A stretch of DNA of 64,000 nucleotides from contig NZ_SCOH01000007.1 of assembly GCF_005503445.1 (NCBI RefSeq), positions 1-64,000 on the forward strand. The letters are read 5' to 3'. Below, piece after piece: positions 27,694 through 38,173 of this stretch (position 1 is the stretch's first letter; each line of letters begins with the position of its first letter). The translations under genes were made by a program, and so were the position numbers. The DNA is from Chitinivorax sp. B (GTDB lineage Bacteria > Pseudomonadota > Gammaproteobacteria > Burkholderiales > SCOH01). The notes beneath the pieces were generated by a model. The model saw nothing but the letters and a program-made list of their open reading frames with translations. It made no database searches and was not told the origin of the DNA.

Positions 27694-28230
27694 ATGAATA
27701 AACAATATCTGATTTGGCCGATGCTGTTTCTTGGTTCTGTGCTGGCGGGATGTGCCGGTGAGGAATTTGGTGACTTGAAGACTTGGATGGATGAAAGCAG
27801 CAGAAATCTTCGTGGCAAGGTCGAGCCATTACCAGAAGTGAAGCCTTATGAGCCCTATGCTTATGAAGCATTCAATCTGACTGATCCGTTTAGCGCCATA
27901 AAGCTCAAGATGGATAAGAGCAAAGCCAGTGCGTTTGCTCCTGATACCAATCGTCCTAAAGAGCCATTGGAGTCCTTTGATCTTGAGAAGCTCAAAATGG
28001 TCGGTACGCTATCCCGTACAGGTGTAATTTATGCGTTGATCAAAACCCCGGACAACACCATGTACCGTGTCAAGACGGGGAACTACATTGGGCAGAATTT
28101 CGGTTTGATCACCGGCGTGACTGAATCTGAAGTGAAAATTAAGGAAATCGTCGAAGATAGCAATGGAGACTGGGTTGAACGAGCCAGTGCCATTGCGCTT
28201 GATGAGCAACAACAGGAGCAAAAAAAATGA
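27694..28230 (+). CDS. pilP: Type IV pilus lipoprotein PilP
   Basis: PilP (178 residues) is an inner-membrane lipoprotein that bridges PilNO to the PilQ secretin. The signal peptide ends in a lipobox LAGCAGEEF. A disordered segment is followed by the beta domain LEKLKMVGTLSRTGVIYALI and GNYIGQNFGLITGV. Its stop overlaps the pilQ start by four bases. Confidence 0.96.
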   Translation: MNKQYLIWPMLFLGSVLAGCAGEEFGDLKTWMDESSRNLRGKVEPLPEVKPYEPYAYEAFNLTDPFSAIKLKMDKSKASAFAPDTNRPKEPLESFDLEKLKMVGTLSRTGVIYALIKTPDNTMYRVKTGNYIGQNFGLITGVTESEVKIKEIVEDSNGDWVERASAIALDEQQQEQKK

Positions 28231-30353
28231 TAAGAAGTAATCGCAGATGGATTGCCTGCGTTGCTCGTGCGTTGATTGGACTAACGCTCCTGACGAAGGT
28301 TGGGGGGGCGATTGCTGCCGATTTGGTCGCAAACGCAATCAAGTCCATCGACGTATCGCAACAGGTCGGCGATAAGGTCGTGGTGAAATTTACGATGGAT
28401 GCAGCAGCAACGGCACCTGCCAGTTTTGCAGTCAATAGCCCGCCTCGTATTGCATTGGATTTTCCAAATACGTCAAATCGTATTGGTAAAAACAACGTCG
28501 ATGTTGGTGCTGGAGTGTTGCGTAGCGTCAATGTTGTTGAAGTGACAGGTCGTACCCGTGTTGTGTTGAACTTGGACAAAGCAGCCAATTACGAAACGCG
28601 CACCGAAGGAAATCAGCTGTATCTTACCCTCTCGAATGTTGCTGGGGGAAATCAGTCTGTCAACGTATCAACTCAATTTTCATCATCAACGGCAAGTTCA
28701 GCTGCTTCGACTGCAGGTCCTAATACGATTCAGAAAATCGATTTCCGCCGTGGCCGAGAAGGTGAGGGCAAGGTGGTAGTCGATTTGCGCAGTGGCAATG
28801 CGGGGATCGACATTCGTCAGCAAGGCAAGTCTTTGATTGTCGAACTGCTGAAGGTCAAGTTACCACGTGAGCTTGAGCGTCGCCTGGATGTAACGGATTT
28901 TGGAACCCCAGTGCAGCGTATTGATGCATTGTCGCAAGGGGGAAACACCAAGTTGGTGATTGAGCCCAAGGGGCTGTGGGAATATTCAGCATACCAGACT
29001 GATAATCAATTTGTTGTTGATGTCAAACCAGTTGTTGAAGATCCAACTCGCCTGACACAAGGTAGCAAACTGGGTTACAAAGGCGACAAATTGTCTCTGA
29101 ATTTCCAGAATGTAGAGGTGCGTACAGTTCTTCAGGTAATCGCAGAGTTTACTGGCCTTAATATTATTACCAGTGACACTGTGAAAGGTGATCTGACACT
29201 GCGTTTGAAGGACGTGCCTTGGGATCAAGCGCTGGAGATTATTCTGCAGAGTCGTGGTTTGGATCAGCGCAAGAATGGCAATGTTGTTTGGATTGCCCCA
29301 CGTGATGAGCTGGCCGCCAAAGAAAAAGCTGAGCTGACTGCTAAACAAGAGTTGTCCGAACTCGAGCCGTTGCGCACCGAAACTTTCCAACTTAAATATC
29401 ACAATGCAGAGGCTTTCCAAAAGATTCTGCAGGATGATAAGCAGAAACTGTTGTCCAAGCGTGGTAGTGCAGTTATTGATACTCGAACCAATACGTTGTT
29501 CATCCAGGATATTCCTTCACGCCTAGAAGAATTACGTGTTTTGATAAACAAGGTGGACGTAGCGGCTCGTCAGGTATTGATTGAGGCCAGAATTGTTGTT
29601 GCGGATGACAACTTTGGTCGTGAGCTTGGTGTGAAGTTGGGCCTGCAAGGTCAAAACATCAAGAATTCAACCAAAACAGGCATTTCAGGTAATTCTTCTA
29701 GTGCTACCAACTTAGCGAACAACGGTACAATTCCGTCTGCAGGTGACACGATGGTGAATTTGCCTCTGGCATCGACTACAACTGCAGGCGGTACGCTAGG
29801 TGTTGCCGTATTGAATGCTGCGCGTGGCATACTTTTGAATCTTGAGTTGCAGGCAATGGAAACCGACAAGAAAGGTAAAGTCGTATCCAGCCCGCGTGTC
29901 GTAACGGGTGATCGCCAAAAAGCTAAAATTGAACAGGGAACAGAAATCCCGTATCGAACTGTCACATCGACAAATAACGTGACAACGACAACCATCGTCT
30001 TTAAAAATGCTGCGTTGAGTCTGGAAGTTACACCGCGCATTACGCCTGATGGCAAGATTTCCATGGATTTGGAAATCAAGAAGGACCAGGTGGGTAGCGT
30101 TGCAGGCTTCGATGACTTTGTAATCAATAATAAGCGTGTGTTCACTACCGTCCTGGTCGGGAACGGTGATACAGCAATTATTGGTGGTATCTATGAGCAG
30201 GATGCAGAAGATACACAGTCCAAGGTACCATTCCTGTCTGATATTCCAATTCTTGGTAACCTCTTCAAGAGTACCAAGAAGAAGGATAACAAGTCAGAAT
30301 TGTTGATCTTCATTACGCCGAAGATTCTGGATGAGACATTGTCGCTTCGCTAA
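28227..30353 (+). CDS. pilQ: Type IV pilus secretin PilQ
   Basis: PilQ (708 residues) is the outer-membrane secretin through which the pilus passes. It has a signal peptide, AMIN-type domains ([16 protein letters not shown] and a second copy around [11 protein letters not shown]), the secretin N domain [20 protein letters not shown], and the C-terminal secretin fold with GREIG-type signature [20 protein letters not shown] and [15 protein letters not shown]. The pilMNOPQ order is complete. aroK follows immediately. Confidence 0.97.
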   Translation: MIRSNRRWIACVARALIGLTLLTKVGGAIAADLVANAIKSIDVSQQVGDKVVVKFTMDAAATAPASFAVNSPPRIALDFPNTSNRIGKNNVDVGAGVLRSVNVVEVTGRTRVVLNLDKAANYETRTEGNQLYLTLSNVAGGNQSVNVSTQFSSSTASSAASTAGPNTIQKIDFRRGREGEGKVVVDLRSGNAGIDIRQQGKSLIVELLKVKLPRELERRLDVTDFGTPVQRIDALSQGGNTKLVIEPKGLWEYSAYQTDNQFVVDVKPVVEDPTRLTQGSKLGYKGDKLSLNFQNVEVRTVLQVIAEFTGLNIITSDTVKGDLTLRLKDVPWDQALEIILQSRGLDQRKNGNVVWIAPRDELAAKEKAELTAKQELSELEPLRTETFQLKYHNAEAFQKILQDDKQKLLSKRGSAVIDTRTNTLFIQDIPSRLEELRVLINKVDVAARQVLIEARIVVADDNFGRELGVKLGLQGQNIKNSTKTGISGNSSSATNLANNGTIPSAGDTMVNLPLASTTTAGGTLGVAVLNAARGILLNLELQAMETDKKGKVVSSPRVVTGDRQKAKIEQGTEIPYRTVTSTNNVTTTTIVFKNAALSLEVTPRITPDGKISMDLEIKKDQVGSVAGFDDFVINNKRVFTTVLVGNGDTAIIGGIYEQDAEDTQSKVPFLSDIPILGNLFKSTKKKDNKSELLIFITPKILDETLSLR

Positions 30354-30373
30354 TCTTGCGTGATTTCGTTACA

Positions 30374-30934
30374 ATGCCTGCCATGAAAATGGCAGGCAAT
30401 ATTTTTTTGGTGGGTATGATGGGGGCCGGTAAGACATCCGTGGGACGTGTCTTGGCGCGGCGATTGCATCATGAGTTCATCGATTCCGATCATGAGATAG
30501 AGGCGCGCACAGGTGTGCGCATTCCTACTATCTTTGAGATCGAAGGGGAAGCGGGATTCCGTAGCCGCGAGCAAGAGGTGATTGCAGAATTGGTCACTTA
30601 TCCCAACATTGTTCTGGCAACTGGCGGTGGTGCCGTACTAAAACCCGAGAATCGTGCAGCCTTGCGAAAACATGGGGTGGTAATTTATCTCAGTGCAACG
30701 GTCAATGATCTACTGGAGAGAACGCTGCACGATAAGAATCGCCCATTGTTACGTACCGATAATCCGAGAGCACGGCTTGAAGCCTTGCTGAAGGAGCGAG
30801 ATCCTTTGTATAAGGATGTGGCGGATCTGGTCATTGATACAGCCAATCATAATGTGCATAGTTTGGCGACCTCGATTGAGCGCAGGCTGGCACGTCTTTC
30901 CGGTAGAAAGCCGCATGACACAACAGACACTTGA
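30374..30934 (+). CDS. aroK: Shikimate kinase
   Basis: AroK phosphorylates shikimate. The P-loop [17 protein letters not shown], the shikimate-binding [24 protein letters not shown] and the LATGGGAVL motif are present. Start choice is open: ATG at 30374 ([14 protein letters not shown]), 30383 or 30389; a TTG at 30356 just after pilQ is less likely. All three ATGs lie in a terminator-like hairpin. Length is about 182-187 residues. Order pilQ-aroK-aroB is conserved. Its last 20 bases overlap aroB. Confidence 0.95.
   Translation: MPAMKMAGNIFLVGMMGAGKTSVGRVLARRLHHEFIDSDHEIEARTGVRIPTIFEIEGEAGFRSREQEVIAELVTYPNIVLATGGGAVLKPENRAALRKHGVVIYLSATVNDLLERTLHDKNRPLLRTDNPRARLEALLKERDPLYKDVADLVIDTANHNVHSLATSIERRLARLSGRKPHDTTDT
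30375..30408 (+). terminator. Terminator-like hairpin spanning the aroK start codons
   Basis: TGCCTGCCAT (30375-30384) and ATGGCAGGCA (30389-30398) form a perfect 10-bp stem with a GAAA (GNRA) loop, followed by ATA and seven T. It meets the usual form of an intrinsic terminator, yet the candidate aroK start codons lie in its stem and loop edge. It could end pil transcripts or attenuate aroKB. Confidence 0.65.
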
Positions 30935-32006
30935 CTTGCATTTGATGGGGCATAGTTATCCCATTCACATTGGAACGGGCCTATTGAGTAATCAAGAAAT
31001 CTTTCGTCGTGCTATGGGTTCACAGCGCCGCGCAGTGATTGTTTCCAATGAGACTGTCGCACCACTTTATCTGACAGTGCTGACGTCAACGTTGGCGGCA
31101 ATTGGTTGTGAGACTGTTTCGATCGTTCTGCCTGACGGTGAGAGCTATAAAAACTGGGAAACCCTCAATAGCATCTTTGATGGCCTTCTTCAGAATGCTT
31201 GTGAGCGCAAAACACCTATCATTGCATTAGGTGGAGGTGTGATTGGTGACATGACAGGTTTTGCTGCAGCTACCTATCAACGTGGTGTTCCATTCATTCA
31301 AGTACCTACCACATTGCTGGCACAGGTGGATTCATCGGTTGGCGGTAAAACGGCTATTAACCATCCACTTGGTAAGAACATGATTGGTGCGTTTTATCAG
31401 CCCAATGCGGTCATTGCAGACATCGATACACTGAGATCGTTGCCAAATCGTGAGTTGTCTGCTGGATTGGCTGAAATTGTAAAGTATGGCGTATTGGGGG
31501 ACTACCCATTTTTCGAATGGCTGGAATCCAATGTCGAAATGCTGATGAGACGTGATCCAATTGCATTGAGGTATGCAATTCACCGCTCTTGTTCTGACAA
31601 AGCAGCTATTGTCGAGCAAGATGAAAAGGAAAATGATATCCGGGCATTGCTGAACCTTGGACACACCTTTGGGCATGCCATCGAAGCTGGATTGGGATTT
31701 GGTACTTGGCTGCATGGTGAGGCAGTTGCTGCCGGTATGGTTATGGCAGCTCATGTATCAGCGAGAATGGGTATGCTGAGTATGGAGGCTACTCATAGAG
31801 TTGAAGCGTTAATACAGCGTTGCAATCTTCCTATTCGGGGACCCAGACTTGGTGTGGATAGATATATGTCGTTGATGGCGCATGATAAGAAGGTAGAGGC
31901 AGGAAAGATTCGTTTCGTATTGATTGAGGCAATTGGTCGTGCGGTTCTACGAGCAGATGTTCCTGCGGATGTCTTGTCTGATGCAATTGAGTATTGCACC
32001 GTTTGA
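30915..32006 (+). CDS. aroB: 3-dehydroquinate synthase
   Basis: AroB (363 residues) makes 3-dehydroquinate from DAHP, the second shikimate step, using NAD and a divalent metal. The start [20 protein letters not shown] overlaps aroK by 20 bases. Motifs include [44 protein letters not shown], the metal region with [20 protein letters not shown] (His ligands) and [11 protein letters not shown]. Length is normal. Confidence 0.97.
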   Translation: MTQQTLDLHLMGHSYPIHIGTGLLSNQEIFRRAMGSQRRAVIVSNETVAPLYLTVLTSTLAAIGCETVSIVLPDGESYKNWETLNSIFDGLLQNACERKTPIIALGGGVIGDMTGFAAATYQRGVPFIQVPTTLLAQVDSSVGGKTAINHPLGKNMIGAFYQPNAVIADIDTLRSLPNRELSAGLAEIVKYGVLGDYPFFEWLESNVEMLMRRDPIALRYAIHRSCSDKAAIVEQDEKENDIRALLNLGHTFGHAIEAGLGFGTWLHGEAVAAGMVMAAHVSARMGMLSMEATHRVEALIQRCNLPIRGPRLGVDRYMSLMAHDKKVEAGKIRFVLIEAIGRAVLRADVPADVLSDAIEYCTV

Positions 32007-32094
32007 CTGTTCAAGGCAGCACACGTTAGTTTCACGGTTCAAAATGCTGAGTGCTACTAAGTGGCGGATTTATTCCAGGTGAAATGGATTGTGA

Positions 32095-32136
32095 CCAATA
32101 AAAAAGCGTGAGATGAAACTCACGCTTTTTTATTGG
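32095..32136. terminator. Bidirectional terminator between aroB and the cytochrome gene
   Basis: CCAATAAAAAAGCGTGAG and its exact complement CTCACGCTTTTTTATTGG (18 bp each) surround a 6-base loop. The A and T tracts flank the GC stem on both sides, so it works in both directions between two convergent genes. Confidence 0.93.
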
Positions 32137-32153
32137 TGGGTCATAGACCTGCC

Positions 32154-32894
32154 CTACTTGGCTAGATCAACCATGTATTCCACGATAGCTTTGAATTCTT
32201 CATCAGAGCCGCTGTAGCCACCTTTAGCTGGCATTGCACCTTTGCCTTTGATGGCGCTTGTAATCAAGGTTTCCATACCACCTGAGATGCGTGGCGCCCA
32301 TGATGCTTTGTCACCAAGCTTTGGCGCACCGGCAACACCTGCTGCATGACAAGTACTACAAACCGTGTCGACTACTTGCTTGGCCTGCGAAACATCGAAT
32401 GTTGCGGTTGCGCCTACTGCTATTTTAGGTTCGGTGAAGCTTGCACCAGATTTATTGGCCATGTAGGCCACTGCGCGTGCAACTTCGTCATCGGTTAGAT
32501 CTGGTGAGCCACCGCGGGCGGGCATGGCATTGAAGCCTTTAACTGCATGGTCAATTAAGGTCTGGAAGCCTGTGCTAATCCGCGATGCCCATGCTGCACT
32601 ATCACCCATTTTGGGGGAGTTGGCGGCGCCGGTAGCATGACAGGAGGCGCAAATGGCGATATAAACCTGTTCGCCGGAGCGAGAGCCAGCCGGAATCGGG
32701 ACACTGGCCTTCGAAACGCCAACTGGTTGAATGCGAGCTGTAATGGCTTCATTTGACATGGCGAGGCTGCCTATATCCGGGCTGCCCGAGCTAACACTGC
32801 TGACAAGTTTGACCAACAGGTAAATCGATACAACCGGAATAACAAAGCTAGCTACGATAATGCCTATGAGTTTTTTTGGCGACATGTTGCTCAT
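32154..32894 (-). CDS. Dihaem c-type cytochrome, membrane-anchored
   Basis: This 246-residue protein has one N-terminal membrane helix (IGIIVASFVIPVVSIYLLV) and two cytochrome c domains in tandem. Haem motifs are CASCH at residues 82-86 and CSTCH at 179-183; likely Met ligands lie in NAMPARGG and GAMPAKGG. The two halves are clearly duplicates (KMGDSAAWASRI and KLGDKASWAPRI). It resembles the cytochrome c5/CycB-type proteins of beta-proteobacteria that shuttle electrons to terminal oxidases or reductases. It stands alone, facing aroB. Confidence 0.92.
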   Translation of the reverse strand: MSNMSPKKLIGIIVASFVIPVVSIYLLVKLVSSVSSGSPDIGSLAMSNEAITARIQPVGVSKASVPIPAGSRSGEQVYIAICASCHATGAANSPKMGDSAAWASRISTGFQTLIDHAVKGFNAMPARGGSPDLTDDEVARAVAYMANKSGASFTEPKIAVGATATFDVSQAKQVVDTVCSTCHAAGVAGAPKLGDKASWAPRISGGMETLITSAIKGKGAMPAKGGYSGSDEEFKAIVEYMVDLAK

Positions 32895-33043
32895 CTGACT
32901 ATCCGTCCCTTATGGAAAACCCGCAAACAAAATAGGCTGATTATAGCCTTAAAAGTCATGCGGACAAACGACCGGCGTAGACGGGTAGAAAAAAAACCGC
33001 TATTCTTACGCCCTCGCTCGGGATATCAACCCCAAGCCGGCAG

Positions 33044-33119
33044 GCGCCTGTAGCTCAGTGGATAGAGCGTTGGCCTCCGAAGCCAAAGGTCGCGCGTTCG
33101 ACTCGCGCCAGGCGCGCCA
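33044..33119 (+). tRNA. tRNA-Arg (anticodon CCG)
   Basis: A complete 76-base cloverleaf is visible. The acceptor stem is GCGCCTG with CAGGCGC, the D arm starts TAGCTCAGTGG, the anticodon stem TTGGC/GCCAA holds loop CTCCGAA with anticodon CCG (reads CGG), and the T arm is GCGCG-TTCGACT-CGCGC. The discriminator G is followed by an encoded CCA at 33117-33119. Confidence 0.97.
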
Positions 33120-33370
33120 GCCATCTCAAAGTTGTTTACCTTATCTGTTCCATACAATTCTTTGTTTTATTTCTGATGAGCGTAGTCCGAGTGGTGGCGG
33201 CATGGTCTTATATGCTCCTATACCTATATCAATGTCTGTTGCCGAGTTAAGGGGGAATGGCCTAAGTCAATGATTGGATTAACCAATATATCTAACAAAA
33301 TATTAGAATTTTCTAATTAACTAATTTATAGTTCGTCCCGTGGTTGAATCAATTAACGGAGACGGACGCC

Positions 33371-35279
33371 ATGTTCTGCAAGCAGATTCCTCATCGAGTT
33401 AGTGCATTGATGGCAATGTCGCTGTTGTTGATAGGTACTCCGGTGGCTGCTCACCGTGCGCCTGTGGCGACTGAAATCTCACAGGATGGCATTGTATTCA
33501 ATGCGGGATTCGTATTGCCAAGCCAGGCTCTGTTTGCCATGCAGCCTGGTGAATCTTTTGCGGTAAATTTTCCATTGCTCGGTAAGAAGATCATCGTGCA
33601 TGAGTCTCATACAAATCTGATTAATGGCGTGGCCTTTTGGCGCGGGTATTTGGCTGGTGATGTTCGCGCAAGAGTGACACTCCGCTTCGATGGCCAGGTA
33701 TTTGTGGGTTCGATCCGATATAACGCGATTGACTACACTGTGGAGTCTGTTGGCGATAAATTGGCAATGCGTCCAGGTAAACCAGCCCAGTTTGAGCAAA
33801 AACAGGGCGACGTGGTTGGTTATCTGACTGACAAGCGTGGGCGCCCCATTGCAGTAAGGCCAGGCATGTACCAAGTGAATATGGCATTGAATACGCTGCT
33901 GAATGCCCAGGAAAATGACGTAATTCAGTTACCATTGCCAAATGGTCGCAAATTGCCGCTGGTGTTTACGGGCCGGGAAGTTGGTCACGAAGGTGCGGTG
34001 GATTGGTATGGCTATTCGCGTGATGACGGCAGAGCTTATCAGGCAACCCTTACCATGGGGCCCGATGCGACATTTGGTGTCATTACTACACCTGAAACAA
34101 TTTATCGCCTGGAAACGGAGTCTGGTCGTACCTATCTGGTGGACGTTAAAGCAAACAGGCTACCAATCCGCTGAGCAGCGTCACTATGATTTGACTGCAC
34201 CGACAACCGCCGCTGCCAATCTGGTAGAGCAAGTTAAGTCCATGCAGGGCTCGGTTGCAACTGCACCTATCAGTCAGCTTGTACCGACTAACAGCACGAA
34301 TACAGGGGCAACTGTTGACGTGTTGGTGTTGTTTTCATTGTCATTTCGCCAGTCGCTGGGTGACTCGGCCTATGTGACCCGAATTCAGAACATTTTTGCC
34401 ATTGCCAACCGGGCACTGGCGGATAGTCAAGTTGCTGGCAAGTTGCGTCCAGTCATGCAGAAAGAAGTTGCTTATGCTGACAACAACAATGGAACTGCCT
34501 TGGTTGAGTTGCAAGGTAATCGTGGCCCATTTGCTGGTGTTGAAGCATTGCGAACCAAGGTTGGTGCCGACCTGGTGACTTTCCTACGTCCATTCAGTTA
34601 CACCAAATCGGGTGGGAGCTGCGGTGTGGGTTATGTACTTGGGGCTAATTTGCGACCCGATTTGTTGCCTGCACAAAAAGGTTATGCTTATTCAGTGGTG
34701 TCTGATGGACGCGATAAGGCCAGTAACTATTATTGCGATGACACAACCTTGGCACATGAGGTTGGGCACAACTTTGGGGCTGTTCATGATGTAGCTAATG
34801 CGGGTAATGGCAAAGGGGCTTACCAAGATTCCTACGGTTATGGCGTGGTAGGTAAATTCGGTGATGTGATGAGCTATCAATGGCCGAAGGTCGGTGTGTA
34901 TTCCAATCCAAACCTGAAGACTTGTGCAAATCAAGCGTGTGGGTCGTCACAAGCCAACGTTGCGCGGACTTTACAGCTGAATATAAAGGTGATTTCCGAA
35001 TTCAGGACGGCAGCGCCAACACAGCCAGTGCAAGTTACGCTAGCGGGGATCGTGGTTGATCGCAACACGGGGCGAGCCATAACCAATGCAAGTATTGGTA
35101 GCACGGATGCGAAAGCAAAGTGCGCTGTTGGTAGTAACGGTGTATTTCGGTGCACCACCTTGGCAGGAGCAAGTGGTGTGCTCACTATCAAAGTGGCTGG
35201 CCGCATTGTTGAGCCGGGTAGCTACGCGTACAGCGGCATGAAATCGAGTCTGACTTCGTTGCGGTTCACTATTAGATAG
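33371..35279 (+). pseudogene. Reprolysin-like secreted zinc metalloprotease, broken by a frameshift
   Basis: Two overlapping frames make one protein of about 636 residues. The first (33371-34174) has a signal peptide (LMAMSLLLIGTPVAAH) and a propeptide-like region ending YLVDVKANRLPIR and stop. The second frame continues from about 34149 (KQTGYQSAEQRHYDL) with the catalytic LAHEVGHNFGAVHD, the HExxHxxGxxHD zinc motif of M12B-like peptidases, a Met-turn GDVMSYQWP, then a carboxypeptidase regulatory-like domain from LAGIVVDRNTG to the end. Joining them needs one base skipped near 34148-34152. It is either a sequencing error, a recent frameshift or, less likely, recoding. The catalytic half lacks a signal peptide if translated alone. 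Confidence 0.8.
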
Positions 35280-35299
35280 TCTGTTGTCTCCTCTGGTTG

Positions 35300-35322
35300 G
35301 GCCGGCTTGTCCGGCCTTTTTT
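35300..35322 (+). terminator. Rho-independent terminator after the metalloprotease
   Basis: GGCCGG and CCGGCC pair around CTTGT and are followed by six T. Confidence 0.9.
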
Positions 35323-35429
35323 CATTTCTGTTGAATGATTTAGTTTGAATGATGCAAGACTCCCAAAGAATGCTGCTATATTTCATGCCCCTGACGAGCG
35401 CACATGTCCTGTTATACTGTTCCGCTCTG

Positions 35430-35449
35430 CGGGCCAAAGCCCGATTTTT
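35430..35449 (+). terminator. Isolated terminator-like hairpin in the ABC permease leader
   Basis: CGGGC and GCCCG pair around CAAA and are followed by ATTTTT. It stands 174 bases before the permease ATG and 108 bases after the previous terminator. It may be an attenuator, or the end of a short transcript. Confidence 0.5.
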
Positions 35450-35623
35450 ATTCTGACATTGCCGATAACCCGTACTGTTGTATCTATGCGCAGGTCGATA
35501 TGATCGGTTGTTCATGTTGACGTGACTGCGTGATAGGCTGAATCAATATGTCGCAACTGCGACATTCTGAAGTCGAATCCCGCGCATAAAATGAAACAAT
35601 AGTTCGGAGGGGACTCTCGCAAC

Positions 35624-36409
35624 ATGGCTTCGTTTTTAGATAGCTTTTTCTCGATGCTTGGCGTCGATTTCCGTTGGCGTATCCTAGTGGAATACGCCCC
35701 GTTATTCTTGGACGGTATCAAGATGACCTTGATGGTCACGTTGATTGGCGTCGTCTGTGGAACCGTTCTGGGTTTGCTTTCCGGCATGGCTCGATTGGGT
35801 GAGGTCAAACATGGCCCGTGGAAATACCCAGTCAAATATTTGCTTCGTTTGCCGGCGTCGGCCTATGTCACTTTCTTTCGTGGCACACCGTTGTTTGTGC
35901 AGATATTGTTGATTCATTTCGCATTGATGCCAATGCTGATTCATCCGACCGATGGATTGTTGTTTACCGGTGATACGGCGAGGCATATCAAGCAAGAATA
36001 TGGTGCTTTCCTGTCTGGGATCGTGGCATTGAGTTTGAATGCGGGTGCTTACATTTCCGAAATCTTCCGTGCTGGTATCCAAAGCCTGGATAAGGGTCAG
36101 ACAGAAGCATCTCGTAGCCTTGGCATGAACTACCTGCAGACTATGTACCATGTCGTGGTGCCGCAAGCGTTCCGCCGCATGTTGCCGCCATTGGGCAACG
36201 AGGCAATCATGTTGTTGAAGGATTCTTCATTGATCTCCGCGATAGGTCTTGCCGAGCTGGCTTATGCCGCACGAACAGTGGCGGGTGCCTATTCCCGCTA
36301 TTGGGAGCCCTATCTGGCGATTTCGTTTATTTATCTGATCATGACGCTGTTGATGTCCGCGTTTGTTTCCCACCTGGAAAAGAGGTACGGCAAAGGTGAT
36401 TCACGTTAA
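35624..36409 (+). CDS. Polar amino-acid ABC transporter permease
   Basis: This 261-residue inner-membrane permease belongs to the HisM/GlnP group. It has about five membrane helices, the early [20 protein letters not shown], the [19 protein letters not shown] segment, and the EAA loop [20 protein letters not shown] with LGM that contacts the ATPase. A long hydrophilic loop around [17 protein letters not shown] is somewhat unusual. GGAGGGGACTC lies upstream. The ATPase gene overlaps its end by 14 bases. Confidence 0.94.
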   Translation: MASFLDSFFSMLGVDFRWRILVEYAPLFLDGIKMTLMVTLIGVVCGTVLGLLSGMARLGEVKHGPWKYPVKYLLRLPASAYVTFFRGTPLFVQILLIHFALMPMLIHPTDGLLFTGDTARHIKQEYGAFLSGIVALSLNAGAYISEIFRAGIQSLDKGQTEASRSLGMNYLQTMYHVVVPQAFRRMLPPLGNEAIMLLKDSSLISAIGLAELAYAARTVAGAYSRYWEPYLAISFIYLIMTLLMSAFVSHLEKRYGKGDSR

Positions 36410-37118
36410 AAGTTTGCAAAAGGCCTATGGCCAGGTCCAGGTGCTGCGCGGCATCAATTGTGAGATCGCAGAAAAAGAAGTGGTTTGTGTGATTGGGCCG
36501 TCCGGTTCTGGTAAGAGTACATTTCTTCGCTGTATCAACGCACTGGAGGAGATTTCTGGTGGGGAGGTCGTGGTGAATGGTGTCTCTGTGCATGACCCGA
36601 AGACCGACATCAACAAGTTTCGTGAAGATGTGGGCATGGTGTTTCAGCGTTTCAATCTGTTTCCGCATATGACTGTATTGGACAACATTTGCTTGGCGCC
36701 AATGACTGTTCGAAAAGTATCGCGTGACGAGGCTGTCAATCGAGCAAAGGAGTTATTGGTCAAAGTAGGTTTGTCCAATAAGGCTGATGCCTATCCAAAT
36801 CAGTTATCTGGGGGGCAGCAGCAACGAGTGGCAATTGCTCGTGCCCTGGCAATGCGCCCAAAAGTCATGCTATTCGACGAACCGACTTCTGCGTTGGATC
36901 CGGAAATGGTAGGTGAAGTGCTGGACGTGATGAAGAGTTTGGCCGAAGAGGGCATGACCATGGTAATCGTGACCCATGAAATGGGCTTCGCCAAGGAAGT
37001 CGCTGATCGGGTGTTCTTCATTGATCAGGGAGTGATTATGGAACAGGGCTCGCCTGATCAGATCTTCGGGGCTGCCCAAAATGAGCGGACTCGGGATTTT
37101 CTCAGCAAGGTACTGTAA
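36396..37118 (+). CDS. glnQ: Polar amino-acid ABC transporter ATP-binding protein (GlnQ-like)
   Basis: The GTG at 36396 gives 240 residues, the standard GlnQ length, and overlaps the permease by 14 bases. Walker A is [16 protein letters not shown] near residue 37, the Q loop [16 protein letters not shown], signature [17 protein letters not shown], Walker [16 protein letters not shown] and H switch [15 protein letters not shown]. It powers uptake of an amino acid together with the upstream permease; specificity cannot be read. The symbol is by resemblance. Confidence 0.93.
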   Translation: MIHVKSLQKAYGQVQVLRGINCEIAEKEVVCVIGPSGSGKSTFLRCINALEEISGGEVVVNGVSVHDPKTDINKFREDVGMVFQRFNLFPHMTVLDNICLAPMTVRKVSRDEAVNRAKELLVKVGLSNKADAYPNQLSGGQQQRVAIARALAMRPKVMLFDEPTSALDPEMVGEVLDVMKSLAEEGMTMVIVTHEMGFAKEVADRVFFIDQGVIMEQGSPDQIFGAAQNERTRDFLSKVL

Positions 37119-37142
37119 GACGGTTGTTCATGAATTGACCCA

Positions 37143-37171
37143 ATGCCCGGCTACATCGCCCGGGCATTTTT
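37143..37171 (+). terminator. Terminator after the ABC transporter genes
   Basis: ATGCCCGG and CCGGGCAT pair around a 9-base loop and run into a T tract. Confidence 0.88.
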
Positions 37172-37245
37172 CATTTACAGACCAGTGCTATGAGCCATAA
37201 AGCGGCAGGTGTATGATGCGCGCTTTCCAGCATTGAAGTGAATTT

Positions 37246-38055
37246 ATGTCCCCGCATCCCAGCGCCCCGATCGGGGTGTTTGATTCCGGCGTCGGTGGTT
37301 TGACGGTTGTTCGAGCGTTAATGGAGCGCCTACCGTTTGAAGACATCGTCTATTTTGGTGACACAGCCCGGGTACCTTATGGTGTCAAATCCGTGGATAC
37401 CATTCGCCATTTTACAGGTCAGATAACCCAGTTTTTGCTGGATAAACAGGTAAAGATGTTGATCATTGCCTGTAACACTATGGCGGCGGTGGCGGTGGAT
37501 GTCGTACGAGATATGGCGAACGTGCCCGTGCTGGATGTAATCGAGGCTGGTGCGCGTAATGCAGTCTTGGTGTCAAAATCCAATGCGATCGGCGTGATCG
37601 GCACCCCGACAACGATCAACAGTAACGCCTACGCACGTAGTATTCACAGTTTGAATCCGGGAGTGCGGGTGTTTTCACAAGCATGTCCATTGTTTGTGCC
37701 ATTGGTTGAGGAAGGCTGGTTGGATCATCCGGTAACCCGCATGACGGCACATGAGTATTTGCGACCTGTTTTTGTTGAGCAGATTGATACGTTGGTGCTG
37801 GGGTGTACCCATTACCCATTGTTGAAACCCTTGTTGCAAGAGGTTGCCGGACCACAAATTGCATTGGTGGATTCGGCTTCAGCCATGGCTGAGCAGACTG
37901 CCCAGATATTGTCGGAGCGGCAGTTGGCTAATTCAAGTCGGCAGGCGCCCCATTATCATTTTCATGTGACTGATATCCCATTGCGTTTCCAGACGATTGG
38001 TGAGCGTTTCCTGGGTCGTTCCTTATCCAATGTCGACATGGTGAAGTGGAACTGA
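37246..38055 (+). CDS. murI: Glutamate racemase
   Basis: MurI (269 residues) makes D-glutamate for peptidoglycan. It has PIGVFDSGVGGLTVVRALM at the N-terminus, YFGDTARVPYG, the first catalytic Cys in IACNTMAAVAVD and the second in VLGCTHYPLLKP. Length is normal. It stands alone after the ABC transporter terminator. Confidence 0.97.
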   Translation: MSPHPSAPIGVFDSGVGGLTVVRALMERLPFEDIVYFGDTARVPYGVKSVDTIRHFTGQITQFLLDKQVKMLIIACNTMAAVAVDVVRDMANVPVLDVIEAGARNAVLVSKSNAIGVIGTPTTINSNAYARSIHSLNPGVRVFSQACPLFVPLVEEGWLDHPVTRMTAHEYLRPVFVEQIDTLVLGCTHYPLLKPLLQEVAGPQIALVDSASAMAEQTAQILSERQLANSSRQAPHYHFHVTDIPLRFQTIGERFLGRSLSNVDMVKWN

Positions 38056-38173
38056 CAACATAATGTTCCTGCATATTGTCTTTTGCTTATAATCAGTCAT
38101 AAAAATGGACTGTATTGGATAGCACGCTTGATTTGCTGTCTAAGCGTGTAGAAACAGAAATAGAGGAGAGTTC

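Larger units (their letters stand above)
35280..35623. other. Intergenic region with two terminator-like hairpins
   Basis: No gene is seen in these 344 bases. The 5' end holds the terminator of the metalloprotease. A second hairpin lies at 35430-35449, followed by about 170 bases of leader before the ABC permease, where GGAGGGGA precedes the ATG. No substrate-binding protein gene is present here, unlike many such operons. Confidence 0.6.

Noticed and set aside
33044-33119. tRNA-Arg as attachment site of an integrated island
   Set aside because: I saw no integrase gene and no second copy of the tRNA 3' end in the window.
33303-33316. TTAGAA/TTCTAA palindrome before the metalloprotease as an operator
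   Set aside because: It is short and AT-rich and has no partner site in the window.
33371-35279. Programmed +1 frameshift in the metalloprotease
   Set aside because: No known slippery site, stop-codon context or stimulatory structure is evident at 34148-34152; a plain mutation or error is simpler.
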